64,000 bases of DNA from CAWCPR01 sp963797475 (GTDB taxonomy: Bacteria; Chloroflexota; Anaerolineae; Anaerolineales; UBA4823): the NCBI GenBank assembly GCA_963797475.1, contig CAWCPR010000001.1, positions 1,922,001-1,986,000 of the forward strand. Direction: 5' to 3'. This document shows positions 16,766 through 27,742 of the stretch, one piece after another; the first letter of the stretch is position 1; every line of letters begins with the position of its first letter. The translations under genes and the position numbers were made by a program. The notes under the pieces were generated by a model. That model was not told the origin of the DNA, made no database searches, and saw only the letters and a list, made by a program, of their open reading frames with translations.

Positions 16766-18289
16766 TCAGGTTGACAGGTAGGCAGCCAGGCTGTCCTGAG
16801 TGTCCTGATTTTCGACGAAGCCGCCGTGGTGCTCAGCGGTGCAATTGAAACCCAGGGAGGCTCCGCTGGTATGCGACCAAACCACCCGCTGCGGGTCGGA
16901 GGCTTTAATGAACTCGCGCACCGCGTTGAATAAAGGCGTGTCATAAGGCTTACCCCCCGAGTAAAAACGCTCCAGACCCACGATTGGCTTTTCAGCATCG
17001 CCTTCCAGGGCGCCCGAGACCAGATAGAGCAGCGAGCGCGGGTAAACCGGCCCGCCGACGGCGTCTTTCGATTCCAGGTCGTCTTTCATTGTGTAAAGCA
17101 AAAAGGAAGCGAAGCGCTCGGGGTGGGCGACCAGGGTGTTGTTGAACAGCTCGAAATCCACACCAGGCGCCAGGAAGGCAACTTTATAGAATTTAAAGCC
17201 GGCGGGTAAGGCTCCCAAGGCGGCCTCGAACAGGCGGCAGATGTAAATGGAGCCGGCCGAATGGCCGACCATGGAGATTTTAAGGGCCGGGCTGGCCGGG
17301 TCGGCCAGGTAATCGTTCAGGCACTCCAGGAAGTAAGTGCCGCCGTGCAGGATATCGCCGCTCAGCCCGGCGTTTGAGGCGAAGGCGTCCACGATCTCGC
17401 CCTTCATCTCTGCCCACAGCCAGCCGCCGACTTTGGTCAGATAGAACTGGCGCATGATCTCCTCACAGACCGTGCAGACCAGGCCGTGATCGCTGCGCTG
17501 GATCAGACGGCTGACCACGCGGGTCAGGATGCCGACCGCCGAGCTCACCAGAAAGGTGGTTGTGACCAGTCCACGCCCGCCTTCATCCTGTGTGGCGACC
17601 TCGGCCTGCAGATCCGCCACAGCCTGGTCGTCGAACCAGCTCAGATCGGCGTGTCCTGCGCCGGCTTTCGGCCCCAGGCCGCGCCCCTCCTCTCCGGTCC
17701 CGACCGCGTTGGCGATGGCATCTGCGGCTTTCTGGAAGCTCAGGCTGTTCTCCAGCAGCTTGCGAAACTGGTCTTCCTGGTCTTCAGAGAGCGGATCGAG
17801 CTGGGCCTGCAATTCGGGGTCGACCGCCGAACCGCCAGCAGTCTCGACCAGGACGGCCTCGGACACTTCAGCGTCGGTTACAACGTCCACCTGGTCGCCG
17901 GCGGCTCGCCCTGGGATCCCCAGACTCTGCAGCTTGGAAAAGGCGAATTTGAGCACCAGCCTCATCAGCTCTTTGAAGAAGGGAGTCTCTGCCATGTCGC
18001 TCAGGTTGTTTTTGATCACCTCCAGGCCGCCAGACTCCCAAATGAAGAACAGCGGGTGAGCGCCCACGCGGTCGTGAAACAAGGGATAGAGCTTTTCGGC
18101 GGTGGCGCTGCCGCCGGATTCGGGAACCAATCCGCCGTGGAAATACAGCACCAGGTGCGGCGCCGGCTCTTCTTTCAGTTCCTGGAAGATGGCCTGCACG
18201 TCGGCCGGATTTGAGCTGATCAGGCCGGACTGTCGAAAAGTGCCGTCTTTTGACAGGTTGATAATATAGCTGGAATCTAAAGGGGACAT
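16766..18289 (-). CDS. Alpha/beta hydrolase of the caspase operon
   Basis: A 507-residue protein with an alpha/beta hydrolase core split by a long insert. The oxyanion segment LVLYFHGGLVPESGG lies near residue 51, the nucleophile elbow SMVGHSAGSIYICRLFE puts Ser at about 344, and a C-terminal His pair occurs in TAEHHGGF (about 487-488). The insert between them (about 130-300) is Asp/Glu-rich and helical. The fold suggests an esterase or lipase; no signal peptide is seen, so it should act in the cytoplasm. It starts eight bases after sdhD and its stop abuts the caspase gene. Confidence 0.82.
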   Translation of the reverse strand: MSPLDSSYIINLSKDGTFRQSGLISSNPADVQAIFQELKEEPAPHLVLYFHGGLVPESGGSATAEKLYPLFHDRVGAHPLFFIWESGGLEVIKNNLSDMAETPFFKELMRLVLKFAFSKLQSLGIPGRAAGDQVDVVTDAEVSEAVLVETAGGSAVDPELQAQLDPLSEDQEDQFRKLLENSLSFQKAADAIANAVGTGEEGRGLGPKAGAGHADLSWFDDQAVADLQAEVATQDEGGRGLVTTTFLVSSAVGILTRVVSRLIQRSDHGLVCTVCEEIMRQFYLTKVGGWLWAEMKGEIVDAFASNAGLSGDILHGGTYFLECLNDYLADPASPALKISMVGHSAGSIYICRLFEAALGALPAGFKFYKVAFLAPGVDFELFNNTLVAHPERFASFLLYTMKDDLESKDAVGGPVYPRSLLYLVSGALEGDAEKPIVGLERFYSGGKPYDTPLFNAVREFIKASDPQRVVWSHTSGASLGFNCTAEHHGGFVENQDTQDSLAAYLST

Positions 18290-18297
18290 GAGGCTCC

Positions 18298-18675
18298 TCA
18301 GGGCATACGTACGCCTCCGACAATTGCCGCCGCGCCGATCAACGAAAATACGAGCCAGAAAACCAGCAAACCCCAGTTGATCGTCGCCATGGCCTGATCA
18401 TTCTTAATATAATCGCGTAGCACCTGGCGCAGCCCGTTCATGCCATGCGCGAAGGCGAAAGAAAGGAGCAGGAAATCGTAAACCCGCCAGCCTGCGTTTG
18501 CCCAGCGCATCGCCACATAGTCCAGGTTGATCTGGTGCACGCCAACCAGCACATCCTGGATCAAAACATGGATCCAGGCCAGGGGGATCAGCAGCAAACC
18601 GCTGTAACGCATCCACTTCCAGGCAATGCTGTCGAAATTGCTGGAGACTTTTACTTCTTCAATGGTGGTTTCCAT
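18298..18675 (-). CDS. sdhD: Succinate dehydrogenase membrane anchor, SdhD-like (copy 2)
   Basis: A 125-residue, three-helix membrane protein with FAFAHGMNGLRQVLRDYI, the same anchor signature as copy 1 (HGFNGLR). The start has AGAAGGAGAGAGGGG upstream. It follows sdhC copy 2 by 13 bases and precedes the alpha/beta hydrolase by eight, so all five genes may form one transcript. No catalytic SDH subunit is adjacent. Confidence 0.8.
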   Translation of the reverse strand: METTIEEVKVSSNFDSIAWKWMRYSGLLLIPLAWIHVLIQDVLVGVHQINLDYVAMRWANAGWRVYDFLLLSFAFAHGMNGLRQVLRDYIKNDQAMATINWGLLVFWLVFSLIGAAAIVGGVRMP

Positions 18676-18688
18676 CCCCTCTCTCCTT

Positions 18689-19099
18689 CTATAACCCGAA
18701 ATTATTGATCAGCAGGCTGCGCCCCATCAGAAAAGCCGCCGGCAGCCAGAGCAGAATAGCTACCGCCAGCGTCCATACCGCCGTCCTGCGCTGGTTGCTA
18801 ATCGACCACAGCCTGGGAGAGAACAGATCGAATATGGCGATGCGGGCCCCGTTTACCCCATGATAAATGACGCTGAACACCAGGACAATTTCTCCAAGCA
18901 TGAAAGGCGTGCTGCGGTAAAGATCGATGGCGTGGCTGTACAGTGCAGGGAAGAAATAAACCGTTGCGGTATCTAAGATGTGCAGCGTCAGGAAAAGCAA
19001 GGTGCCTAATCCGGTCAGGCGGTGAAAAATGAAGCTAATCTGGCCCTCGCGGCCGGCATAACGGATCAGGCCGGTCAGCGTCAATTTAATTTCATCCAT
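18689..19099 (-). CDS. sdhC: Succinate dehydrogenase cytochrome b subunit, SdhC-like (copy 2)
   Basis: A 136-residue, three-helix membrane protein. ISFIFHRLTGLGTLLFLTLH holds the SdhC motif and a haem-ligand His; VIYHGVNGARIAIFD is the second-helix motif. AAGGAG lies seven bases before ATG 19099. It is clearly diverged from copy 1, so the two pairs may serve different flavoprotein partners (succinate dehydrogenase versus fumarate reductase or another enzyme). Confidence 0.83.
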   Translation of the reverse strand: MDEIKLTLTGLIRYAGREGQISFIFHRLTGLGTLLFLTLHILDTATVYFFPALYSHAIDLYRSTPFMLGEIVLVFSVIYHGVNGARIAIFDLFSPRLWSISNQRRTAVWTLAVAILLWLPAAFLMGRSLLINNFGL

Positions 19100-19204
19100 A
19101 AAGCACTCCTTGGCGAAGAATCGTGATTTTTAAGAAATAAAAGAATACCTCACCTCGAGGCAAACCAACTCGCCGCAATCAACCCCTTCTTTAATATTTT
19201 ACTA

Positions 19205-20509
19205 TCAACCGGCCATTCGTTCGATCACAGCGTCCCCGAATTGGGATGTTTTCAAGAGCATGGCGTTGTCCATCAGCCGGTGGAAGTCATACGTTACGGT
19301 TTTGTCAACGATAGCGTTTTCCATCCCCTGGACGATCCGGTCGGCGGCCTCATCCCAGCCCATGTAGCGGAACATCATCTCGCCTGATAAGACCAACGAC
19401 CCGGGATTCACCATATCCTTGTCGGCGTATTTTGGCGCGGTGCCGTGCGTGGCCTCGAAGACGGCGTGACCGGTGGTGTAATTGATATTCCCCCCCGGCG
19501 CGATGCCAATGCCGCCGACCTGGGCCGCTAGGGCATCCGACAAATAATCGCCGTTCAAGTTCATGGTCGCCAGGACGTCAAATTCGCGCGCCCGGGTGAT
19601 CGTCTGTTGGAAGACGATATCGGCGATCACATCTTTAATCAGCAGTTTCCCGGCTTTCAAAGCCGATTCCTGTTCGGCGTTCGCCTGCTCCTCGCCTTCA
19701 TCCGAACGGGTGCGTTCCCATTGGGCCCAGGTATAAACCCGGTCGCCGAACTCCTTTTCGGCAACTTCGTAGCCCCAATTCCGGAAAGCGCCCTCGGTGA
19801 ACTTCATAATATTGCCTTTATGCACCAGGGTCACGCTGCGGCGGTTGTTTTCCAGCGCCCAGCCGATCGCCGCCTCGACCAGGCGCGAGGTTCCTTCCTT
19901 AGACACCGGCTTGATGCCGATCCCGGATGTTTCCGGGAAACGCATCTTCGCATATTCTTTGGGGAAATGTTCCTGGAGGAGATCTTTGAAGTGTCGATTT
20001 TCCTCCGTGCCATATTCGAATTCGATCCCGGCGTAAATATCTTCAGTGTTCTCCCGGAAAACAACCATATCTACATATTCCGGGTGCTTCACCGGCGACG
20101 GGACCCCGGCGAAATAGCGCACCGGTCGTTGACAAACATACAAATCCAAAGCCTTTCGCAGGGCGACGTTGAGCGAGCGGATACCGCCGCCAATTGGCGT
20201 CGTCAACGGTCCTTTTATCCCCACCAGGAATTCCCGAAAAGCCTCAACGGTTTCATCCGGCAGCCAGGACCCAAATTGGTTGAAAGCTTTCTCTCCGGCA
20301 AAGACTTCCATCCAGTAGATTTTGCGTTTTCCGTGGTATGCTTTTTCCACTGCAGCATCCAGAACGCGCTGCGTTGCTTTCCAAATGTCTCGGCCAGTCC
20401 CATCGCCTTCTACGTAAGGGATCACCGGGTTGTCTGGCACTTCCAATTTGCCGCTTTGGATGCCAATCTTAGCCCCACCGGCAGGGACCTGTAAATTCTT
20501 GTAAGTCAT
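19205..20509 (-). CDS. icd: Isocitrate dehydrogenase (NADP+)
   Basis: A 434-residue TCA-cycle enzyme converting isocitrate to 2-oxoglutarate and CO2. Substrate loop PIGGGIRSLNVALRKALDLY contains the Ser of the phosphorylation/isocitrate site. The cofactor segment EATHGTAPKYADKDMVNPGS has the Lys-Tyr pair that selects NADP+ over NAD+. AAAGGAG precedes the ATG. Length and motifs match the E. coli type dimeric enzyme. It is transcribed divergently from the Ca2+-ATPase gene and lies just upstream of the second sdhCD pair. Confidence 0.95.
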   Translation of the reverse strand: MTYKNLQVPAGGAKIGIQSGKLEVPDNPVIPYVEGDGTGRDIWKATQRVLDAAVEKAYHGKRKIYWMEVFAGEKAFNQFGSWLPDETVEAFREFLVGIKGPLTTPIGGGIRSLNVALRKALDLYVCQRPVRYFAGVPSPVKHPEYVDMVVFRENTEDIYAGIEFEYGTEENRHFKDLLQEHFPKEYAKMRFPETSGIGIKPVSKEGTSRLVEAAIGWALENNRRSVTLVHKGNIMKFTEGAFRNWGYEVAEKEFGDRVYTWAQWERTRSDEGEEQANAEQESALKAGKLLIKDVIADIVFQQTITRAREFDVLATMNLNGDYLSDALAAQVGGIGIAPGGNINYTTGHAVFEATHGTAPKYADKDMVNPGSLVLSGEMMFRYMGWDEAADRIVQGMENAIVDKTVTYDFHRLMDNAMLLKTSQFGDAVIERMAG

Positions 20510-20720
20510 GACTTCGTCTCCTTTGGTTATTTTACTGGATTTTACGGCATATGGCTGACGTTGCCAGCCGAATATCCCTTTTTCTTCAGCTCCTGTGGCA
20601 TTTTCCAGAGAGCTCGAATTCCTGGGTTTTGGGATTTTCCGTGAGGCGCGGGGTCTCGCCAGGATGGTTCCTGAACAGCCGAATTCCTAGAATTATAGTC
20701 AGGGATGGGTTAAAATAAAA

Positions 20721-20734
20721 GTGACAATTGTCAC
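20721..20734. promoter_or_regulatory. Perfect 14-bp palindrome, candidate operator
   Basis: GTGACAATTGTCAC lies in the 261-base region between divergent icd and the Ca2+-ATPase gene, 36 bases before the latter's ATG. Symmetry and location suggest a dimeric regulator site. The half-site AAAAGTGACAAT also occurs at 10932-10943, upstream of sdhC copy 1. The regulator is unknown. Confidence 0.4.
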
Positions 20735-20770
20735 CTGAGAAAATCAACAAAAAATAGTGCAAAGAAAATC

Positions 20771-23566
<2,796 letters not shown>

Positions 23567-23591
23567 GACAACCGGTCCCGTATATACCGCA

Positions 23592-23627
23592 CCGGCTGGG
23601 CGGAATTCCAACCAGCCGGGCGCTTTT
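23592..23627 (+). terminator. Hairpin terminator after the Ca2+-ATPase gene
   Basis: CCGGCTGG pairs with CCAGCCGG across a loop containing GGAATTCC, followed by GCGCTTTT. It begins 26 bases after the stop, in the gap before the converging mgtC gene. Confidence 0.6.
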
Positions 23628-23632
23628 AACGA

Positions 23633-24106
23633 TTAATCCGGTGAAACCCTGTTCTTGATATACCTGTCTTCGACCAGCCCCAGGACACGGTTGGTGGCCA
23701 GAATCAGCAGGGCTGCGCCAATCGCCAGCACGAATTGGGACAGCCCCACTGCGATGCCAATCCCGGAGGTGAAAAGAATGGAAGCGGCCGTGGTCAGACC
23801 TTCGATCTCTTCGCCATGCCTGCGCCGGAAGATCGTCCCCGCTCCCAAGAAGCTGATCCCCACGATAATCGCCTCGATAACACGTATGGGGTCCGATCGC
23901 AAGAGATCCGGCGATACGTTTTCGCTGAACATTGCGACGATCGTGGCGCCTAAAACAACCAGCATCGTTGCAGCACCCCCAACCAGCATGTGTGTGCGCA
24001 AGCCGGCGGGTTTATTCGCCAGCTCGCGTTCCAGGCCAATCATCCCGCCCAAAAACATTGCCAGCACAATCTCCGCCAGCACAACCAGTTGATCTTCCAT
24101 TTCCAC
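23633..24106 (-). CDS. MgtC/SapB family membrane protein
   Basis: A 157-residue protein with about four to five helices. LGGMIGLERELANKPAGLRTHMLV is the MgtC/SapB signature, and ISFLGAGTIFRRRHGEEIEGLTTAA the second conserved block. The GTG at 24106 is six bases from AAAGGAGAC; ATG 24100 is an alternative with poorer spacing. MgtC proteins affect Mg2+ homeostasis and F-type ATPase activity in some bacteria. Here it is next to a Ca2+ pump, which may reflect shared cation control. Confidence 0.86.
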   Translation of the reverse strand: MEMEDQLVVLAEIVLAMFLGGMIGLERELANKPAGLRTHMLVGGAATMLVVLGATIVAMFSENVSPDLLRSDPIRVIEAIIVGISFLGAGTIFRRRHGEEIEGLTTAASILFTSGIGIAVGLSQFVLAIGAALLILATNRVLGLVEDRYIKNRVSPD

Positions 24107-24225
24107 ACAGGTCTCCTTTCGAGCCAATCCAGCCTGGCTCTTTCCTTTCCCCCATATTCATACCTTTCCCTGCCCCCCATTATACAAGATGTAGGCTGGC
24201 TCTCCAAACGCCGGGGCAGACCCGT

Positions 24226-26124
24226 TCAGGAGAAAATAACGTACTGCTTCAGGAAGGCTTCCACAGCTTTGTAAAAATGCTCGATGGTCTCCGACTTGCG
24301 AAAGCCGTGGCCTTCGCCTGGATATACATGATAGACATGGGGAATGCCGCGCCGCTTCAAGGACTCGACAATGCCATCCGATTGATTCCGGGGTACGACC
24401 TGATCGATCTCTCCCTGGAAAATTGCAACCGGATCTGTGATCTTATCCGCGAAGAATACCGGCGAGCGCTCACGGTAGACATCAGCAGCCTGAGGCAGAG
24501 AACCCAGGAGCGAGATGGAATAAAATGCTTCAAACTTGTGGGTTTCAGCCAGCAGGGTGAACTGGTTGGAAACGCCATACAAGCAAATACCGGCCTTGAA
24601 AAAACCAGGGTAATCTTCCAGGGCTTTCAACACGGTAAACCCTCCCGCGCTGCCGCCCATGATCACCATCCGTGCGCCGTCCACCAGGCCTCTCTTCACC
24701 AGGTGCTCCGCCCCGCTGACGGAATCCTGCACATCATAAATCCCCCAATTGCTGCGTAGCAACTCGCGATAAGCGCGCCCATAGCCGCTGCTGCCGCGGT
24801 GGTTCACCAACAAAACTGCATAACCGCGGCTGGTAAAAAACTGCACCTGCGAAGAGAAAAAAGCGAGTTGCTGGCTGGTCGGCCCGCCATGCACCATCAA
24901 AATTAAAGGGGGTTTCCCCACCCCTCCAAAGCGCGGGTTTTGGGGCGCGTAAAACAACCCGTACACGCTGCCGCCATCCATACCCGGCCATTCAACAGGT
25001 TCGGGCAGCGCATACGCTTCCGGGAGAATCTCTTCCGCAGCCGACCGCCGCCAGATGTGCTCCCCGCGGTCGCTTAAATTGGATGTGATCACCCGCACAG
25101 GCTGGTCTCCGCCTGACGCCAGAAACACCACGCTCCGCCCGTCCGGCGACGACTTTAGCTGTTCCAGGTAAGTGTAACGCTCGTCCAGGGGCAAGCGCGT
25201 TTCTTCTCCACTTTCCACAGAGATTTGCCAGGGACTGACGAAGCCTTTTTGATTGCGAAGGACATACAGATATGCGCTATCCGGGCTGAAATCGTAAGTG
25301 CGCATCCCCTGGATCCAGGCCGGTACGCCGTGTTCAGCCCGCGCTTTGGTCAACTGGCGATGCGATTTTTCAGCAAGGTCGTACAAATACACCTGCCACC
25401 AGCCGCTGGCATCCGACACGTAGGCCAAAAAACGGCCGTCCGGCGAGAATTGGGGTTGAAAGATCGAGCCGCCCAGCTCGCCGGCGATGGTTTGCACCTC
25501 GTCCAGCGCCGGCAGGCTCGGCCAATTCAAATTCAGGCTGCCCATGCACAGCCAGGTGTTATCCCAGGGCATATTCGGATGATCCCAGGCGATCCAGGCC
25601 AGCCGGGAAGAATCGGGGTGCCAGGCCGGCTGCATATAGAAATCGTTTCCAACGACCAGCTTTTGCGGCCAACTGGCTCCGGCTGTGTCGACAATCTCCA
25701 GGCTGTCCTGGCCTTCATAGCTGTGAACGAACAACAGCCAGCGGCCATCCGGCGAAAGCTGCGGCGCGGCCGCCTGGCCAAAACCCGGCGTCAGTGGGAC
25801 CGCGGGCCCGCCGGCGATCGATTGGCGATAAATTCGCCCAGAATCCGCCTCTGCGAAATAAACCTGCCCTTTGTCGATGGTAAAATCGCCGCCGCCATAA
25901 CCCACCTGCCCGCGAACGGAAAATTCGCCGTTCAGATCGCGGAAAGCCTGCCCATCCGGCGGCTGCAAAACGATCACACCGCGATCCGAGCGCCGTTCCA
26001 GCCAGGCCAGCGCGCCTCCCAAATCCCACCCGGTATCTAAGAGTTTAAGCTCCCCTGCCAGGCTGATCGGGCTGATCGGGCTGTCCCACAGGCCGAACTG
26101 GCGGCTGATTTTTTCGCTTTGCAT
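24226..26124 (-). CDS. S9 family peptidase (acylaminoacyl/prolyl oligopeptidase type)
   Basis: A 632-residue serine peptidase. The N-terminal part holds repeated WD/propeller strands (SPDGRWLLFV, SPDGRFLAYVSD, SPDGRSVVFLAS) that gate the active site. The C-terminal alpha/beta hydrolase domain starts near PLILMVHGGPTSQQLAFF and has Ser in IMGGSAGGFTVL, Asp in FQGEIDQVVP and His in GEGHGFRK. No export signal, so it probably trims peptides in the cytoplasm. Length fits the family. It stands between MgtC and RNase HII with no obvious functional link. Confidence 0.93.
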   Translation of the reverse strand: MQSEKISRQFGLWDSPISPISLAGELKLLDTGWDLGGALAWLERRSDRGVIVLQPPDGQAFRDLNGEFSVRGQVGYGGGDFTIDKGQVYFAEADSGRIYRQSIAGGPAVPLTPGFGQAAAPQLSPDGRWLLFVHSYEGQDSLEIVDTAGASWPQKLVVGNDFYMQPAWHPDSSRLAWIAWDHPNMPWDNTWLCMGSLNLNWPSLPALDEVQTIAGELGGSIFQPQFSPDGRFLAYVSDASGWWQVYLYDLAEKSHRQLTKARAEHGVPAWIQGMRTYDFSPDSAYLYVLRNQKGFVSPWQISVESGEETRLPLDERYTYLEQLKSSPDGRSVVFLASGGDQPVRVITSNLSDRGEHIWRRSAAEEILPEAYALPEPVEWPGMDGGSVYGLFYAPQNPRFGGVGKPPLILMVHGGPTSQQLAFFSSQVQFFTSRGYAVLLVNHRGSSGYGRAYRELLRSNWGIYDVQDSVSGAEHLVKRGLVDGARMVIMGGSAGGFTVLKALEDYPGFFKAGICLYGVSNQFTLLAETHKFEAFYSISLLGSLPQAADVYRERSPVFFADKITDPVAIFQGEIDQVVPRNQSDGIVESLKRRGIPHVYHVYPGEGHGFRKSETIEHFYKAVEAFLKQYVIFS

Positions 26125-26219
26125 AGAACGCTCCTTGGGGATTTCTCAATAATTCGGGACGAAATGCGGCGGATCTCCCTCACCCGCCATAGAAACTTAC
26201 CACCTTCCAACAGGCCACG

Positions 26220-26891
26220 CTACAGGCCCTCTTCCGGTTCAGCTCGATCCCTTGACAGCAAGGTGAAACTCTTGCGATGGATCAAAGACGGGCCCAGGCG
26301 TTCCAAGGCCTGCCTGTGCCTGAGGGTGGCATAACCCTTGTGCGCAGAGAAACCGTAGCCAGGGTATTCTTGATCCAGCCTGCACATCAACGCATCGCGC
26401 TCTGTTTTTGCCAGGATTGAGGCGCCGGCGATGCTTAAAGACCGGGCGTCCCCTTTAACCAGCGCGGTTTGGGGAAGCTGGCAGCCGGGGATCTTGAAAA
26501 AATCAAGCAGCAGATGTTGGGGTTGAATGCAGAGCTGCTGCAGCGCGCGCTGTGCAGCCAGAAGTGTGGCTGCCGAAATACCGAACTCGTCGATCTCGGA
26601 ATGAGATGCGTAAGCAACTCCCCAGGCAAGGGCCAGTGCGTGCAGTTGCTCCGCCCAGACTTCTCGCTGGCGGGGGGTCATCTCCTTGGAATCGCGCACG
26701 CCCAGCAAACGGCTGGCCAATTCCGGATCCGGCGGTAAGATCAGCGCGCCTACCGCCACAGGCCCGGCCAACGCGCCCCGGCCGGCCTCGTCGATGCCGG
26801 CCACATATTTCCGCCCGCTCGTCCAAATCGGCGTCTCGAAGTTAAAGTCGGGCGATGGAGGCAGCAAGCTCAGATCAAATTTTCGCGGCAT
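26220..26891 (-). CDS. rnhB: Ribonuclease HII
   Basis: A 223-residue endonuclease that cuts RNA in RNA/DNA hybrids and removes misincorporated ribonucleotides. KYVAGIDEAGRGALAGPVAV supplies the first catalytic Asp-Glu; RDSKEMTPRQREVW and KGDARSLSIAGASILAKTERD hold the remaining motifs, including the SIAGASILAK block. The N-terminal 25 residues before the domain are extra but short. It lies downstream of the glycosyltransferase gene behind a terminator, so it may be expressed on its own. Confidence 0.94.
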   Translation of the reverse strand: MPRKFDLSLLPPSPDFNFETPIWTSGRKYVAGIDEAGRGALAGPVAVGALILPPDPELASRLLGVRDSKEMTPRQREVWAEQLHALALAWGVAYASHSEIDEFGISAATLLAAQRALQQLCIQPQHLLLDFFKIPGCQLPQTALVKGDARSLSIAGASILAKTERDALMCRLDQEYPGYGFSAHKGYATLRHRQALERLGPSLIHRKSFTLLSRDRAEPEEGL

Positions 26892-26910
26892 CTTACTTTT
26901 AGCGAAACTT

Positions 26911-26940
26911 GCGAAAAATTCCCGGCAGGTTCAAGCCGGG
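26911..26940 (-). terminator. Hairpin terminator after the family 2 glycosyltransferase
   Basis: On the minus strand CCCGGC pairs with GCCGGG around an 8-base loop and is followed by AATTTTT. It overlaps the last codons of the glycosyltransferase gene and ends before rnhB. Confidence 0.65.
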
Positions 26941-27665
26941 TCACGGTCATAGACGCCCCTGAGAGAATTCAAGCGAATCCTGACCAGGTCGACAGCCATT
27001 CGAAGCGAATCCCGGACCACGCTGACTTTGCTATCCGGGTTGAAATACCAGGGGATAGGCAGCTCGACAATGCGATAACCCAAAAGATGGGCGATAAACA
27101 GCAGCTCGACATCAAACGACCAACCGGACAGAGTTTGGCGGCCGAACAAGTCCAAAGCAACCGGGGCGCGAAAACACTTAAAACCGCACTGGGTATCGTG
27201 CAAGCCAGGCAGGGCCAGCAGCCGGATCAATCCATTGAACACCCGCCCAACCCTGTGCCGGTAGGGAGGCTCTTGATAGCGGACAGCGCCAGGCGCCTCG
27301 CGCGAAGCGATGGCTACGTCAAAACCGGTCAAAGCGGGCGGTAAAAACCGGTTGATCTCAGCGATGGGCATCGAAAAATCGGCGTCGCACATGAAGCGGT
27401 ATTCTCCACTGGCCGCCAACATCCCCCGTTTCACCGCCGACCCTTTGCCGCGACTCGCCTCGCTCAAAACACAAAAGCCTTGGTGCTCACGGGCAAATTC
27501 CTGGGCGATTTCAAAAGTACGATCCTGGCTGCCATTTTCGACGACCAGGACTTCACCGCGGTAGGGCTGCTGCTGTAAAAAATCATACGCCTGCGCTAAG
27601 GTAACCGGCAGGCGACGTTCCTCGTTGTAAGCGGGAATGATGATCGAAAGGAAGACTTCAGACAA
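26931..27665 (-). CDS. Family 2 glycosyltransferase (polyprenyl-phosphate sugar synthase type)
   Basis: A 244-residue GT-A enzyme. It opens with FLSIIIPAYNEERRLPVTLA. The metal-binding acidic motif is MCDADFSMP, and the acceptor region LHDTQCGFKCFRAPVALDLF is typical of dolichyl-phosphate glucose/mannose synthase relatives. No C-terminal membrane helices are present, so it is the short soluble-like form. It probably loads a sugar from a nucleotide donor onto polyprenyl phosphate for surface glycan or protein glycosylation. Confidence 0.87.
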   Translation of the reverse strand: MSEVFLSIIIPAYNEERRLPVTLAQAYDFLQQQPYRGEVLVVENGSQDRTFEIAQEFAREHQGFCVLSEASRGKGSAVKRGMLAASGEYRFMCDADFSMPIAEINRFLPPALTGFDVAIASREAPGAVRYQEPPYRHRVGRVFNGLIRLLALPGLHDTQCGFKCFRAPVALDLFGRQTLSGWSFDVELLFIAHLLGYRIVELPIPWYFNPDSKVSVVRDSLRMAVDLVRIRLNSLRGVYDRDPA

Positions 27666-27742
27666 TGGATGGTTTCCATTCCTGGCTGTTATGGAAATGG
27701 GTCAGATTTTCATCGTTTGAGGTAGATAGTATCCATGATGCC

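Noticed and set aside
19607..20494. Plus-strand open frame of 295 codons
   Set aside because: Antisense to the complete icd gene; no recognisable protein features.
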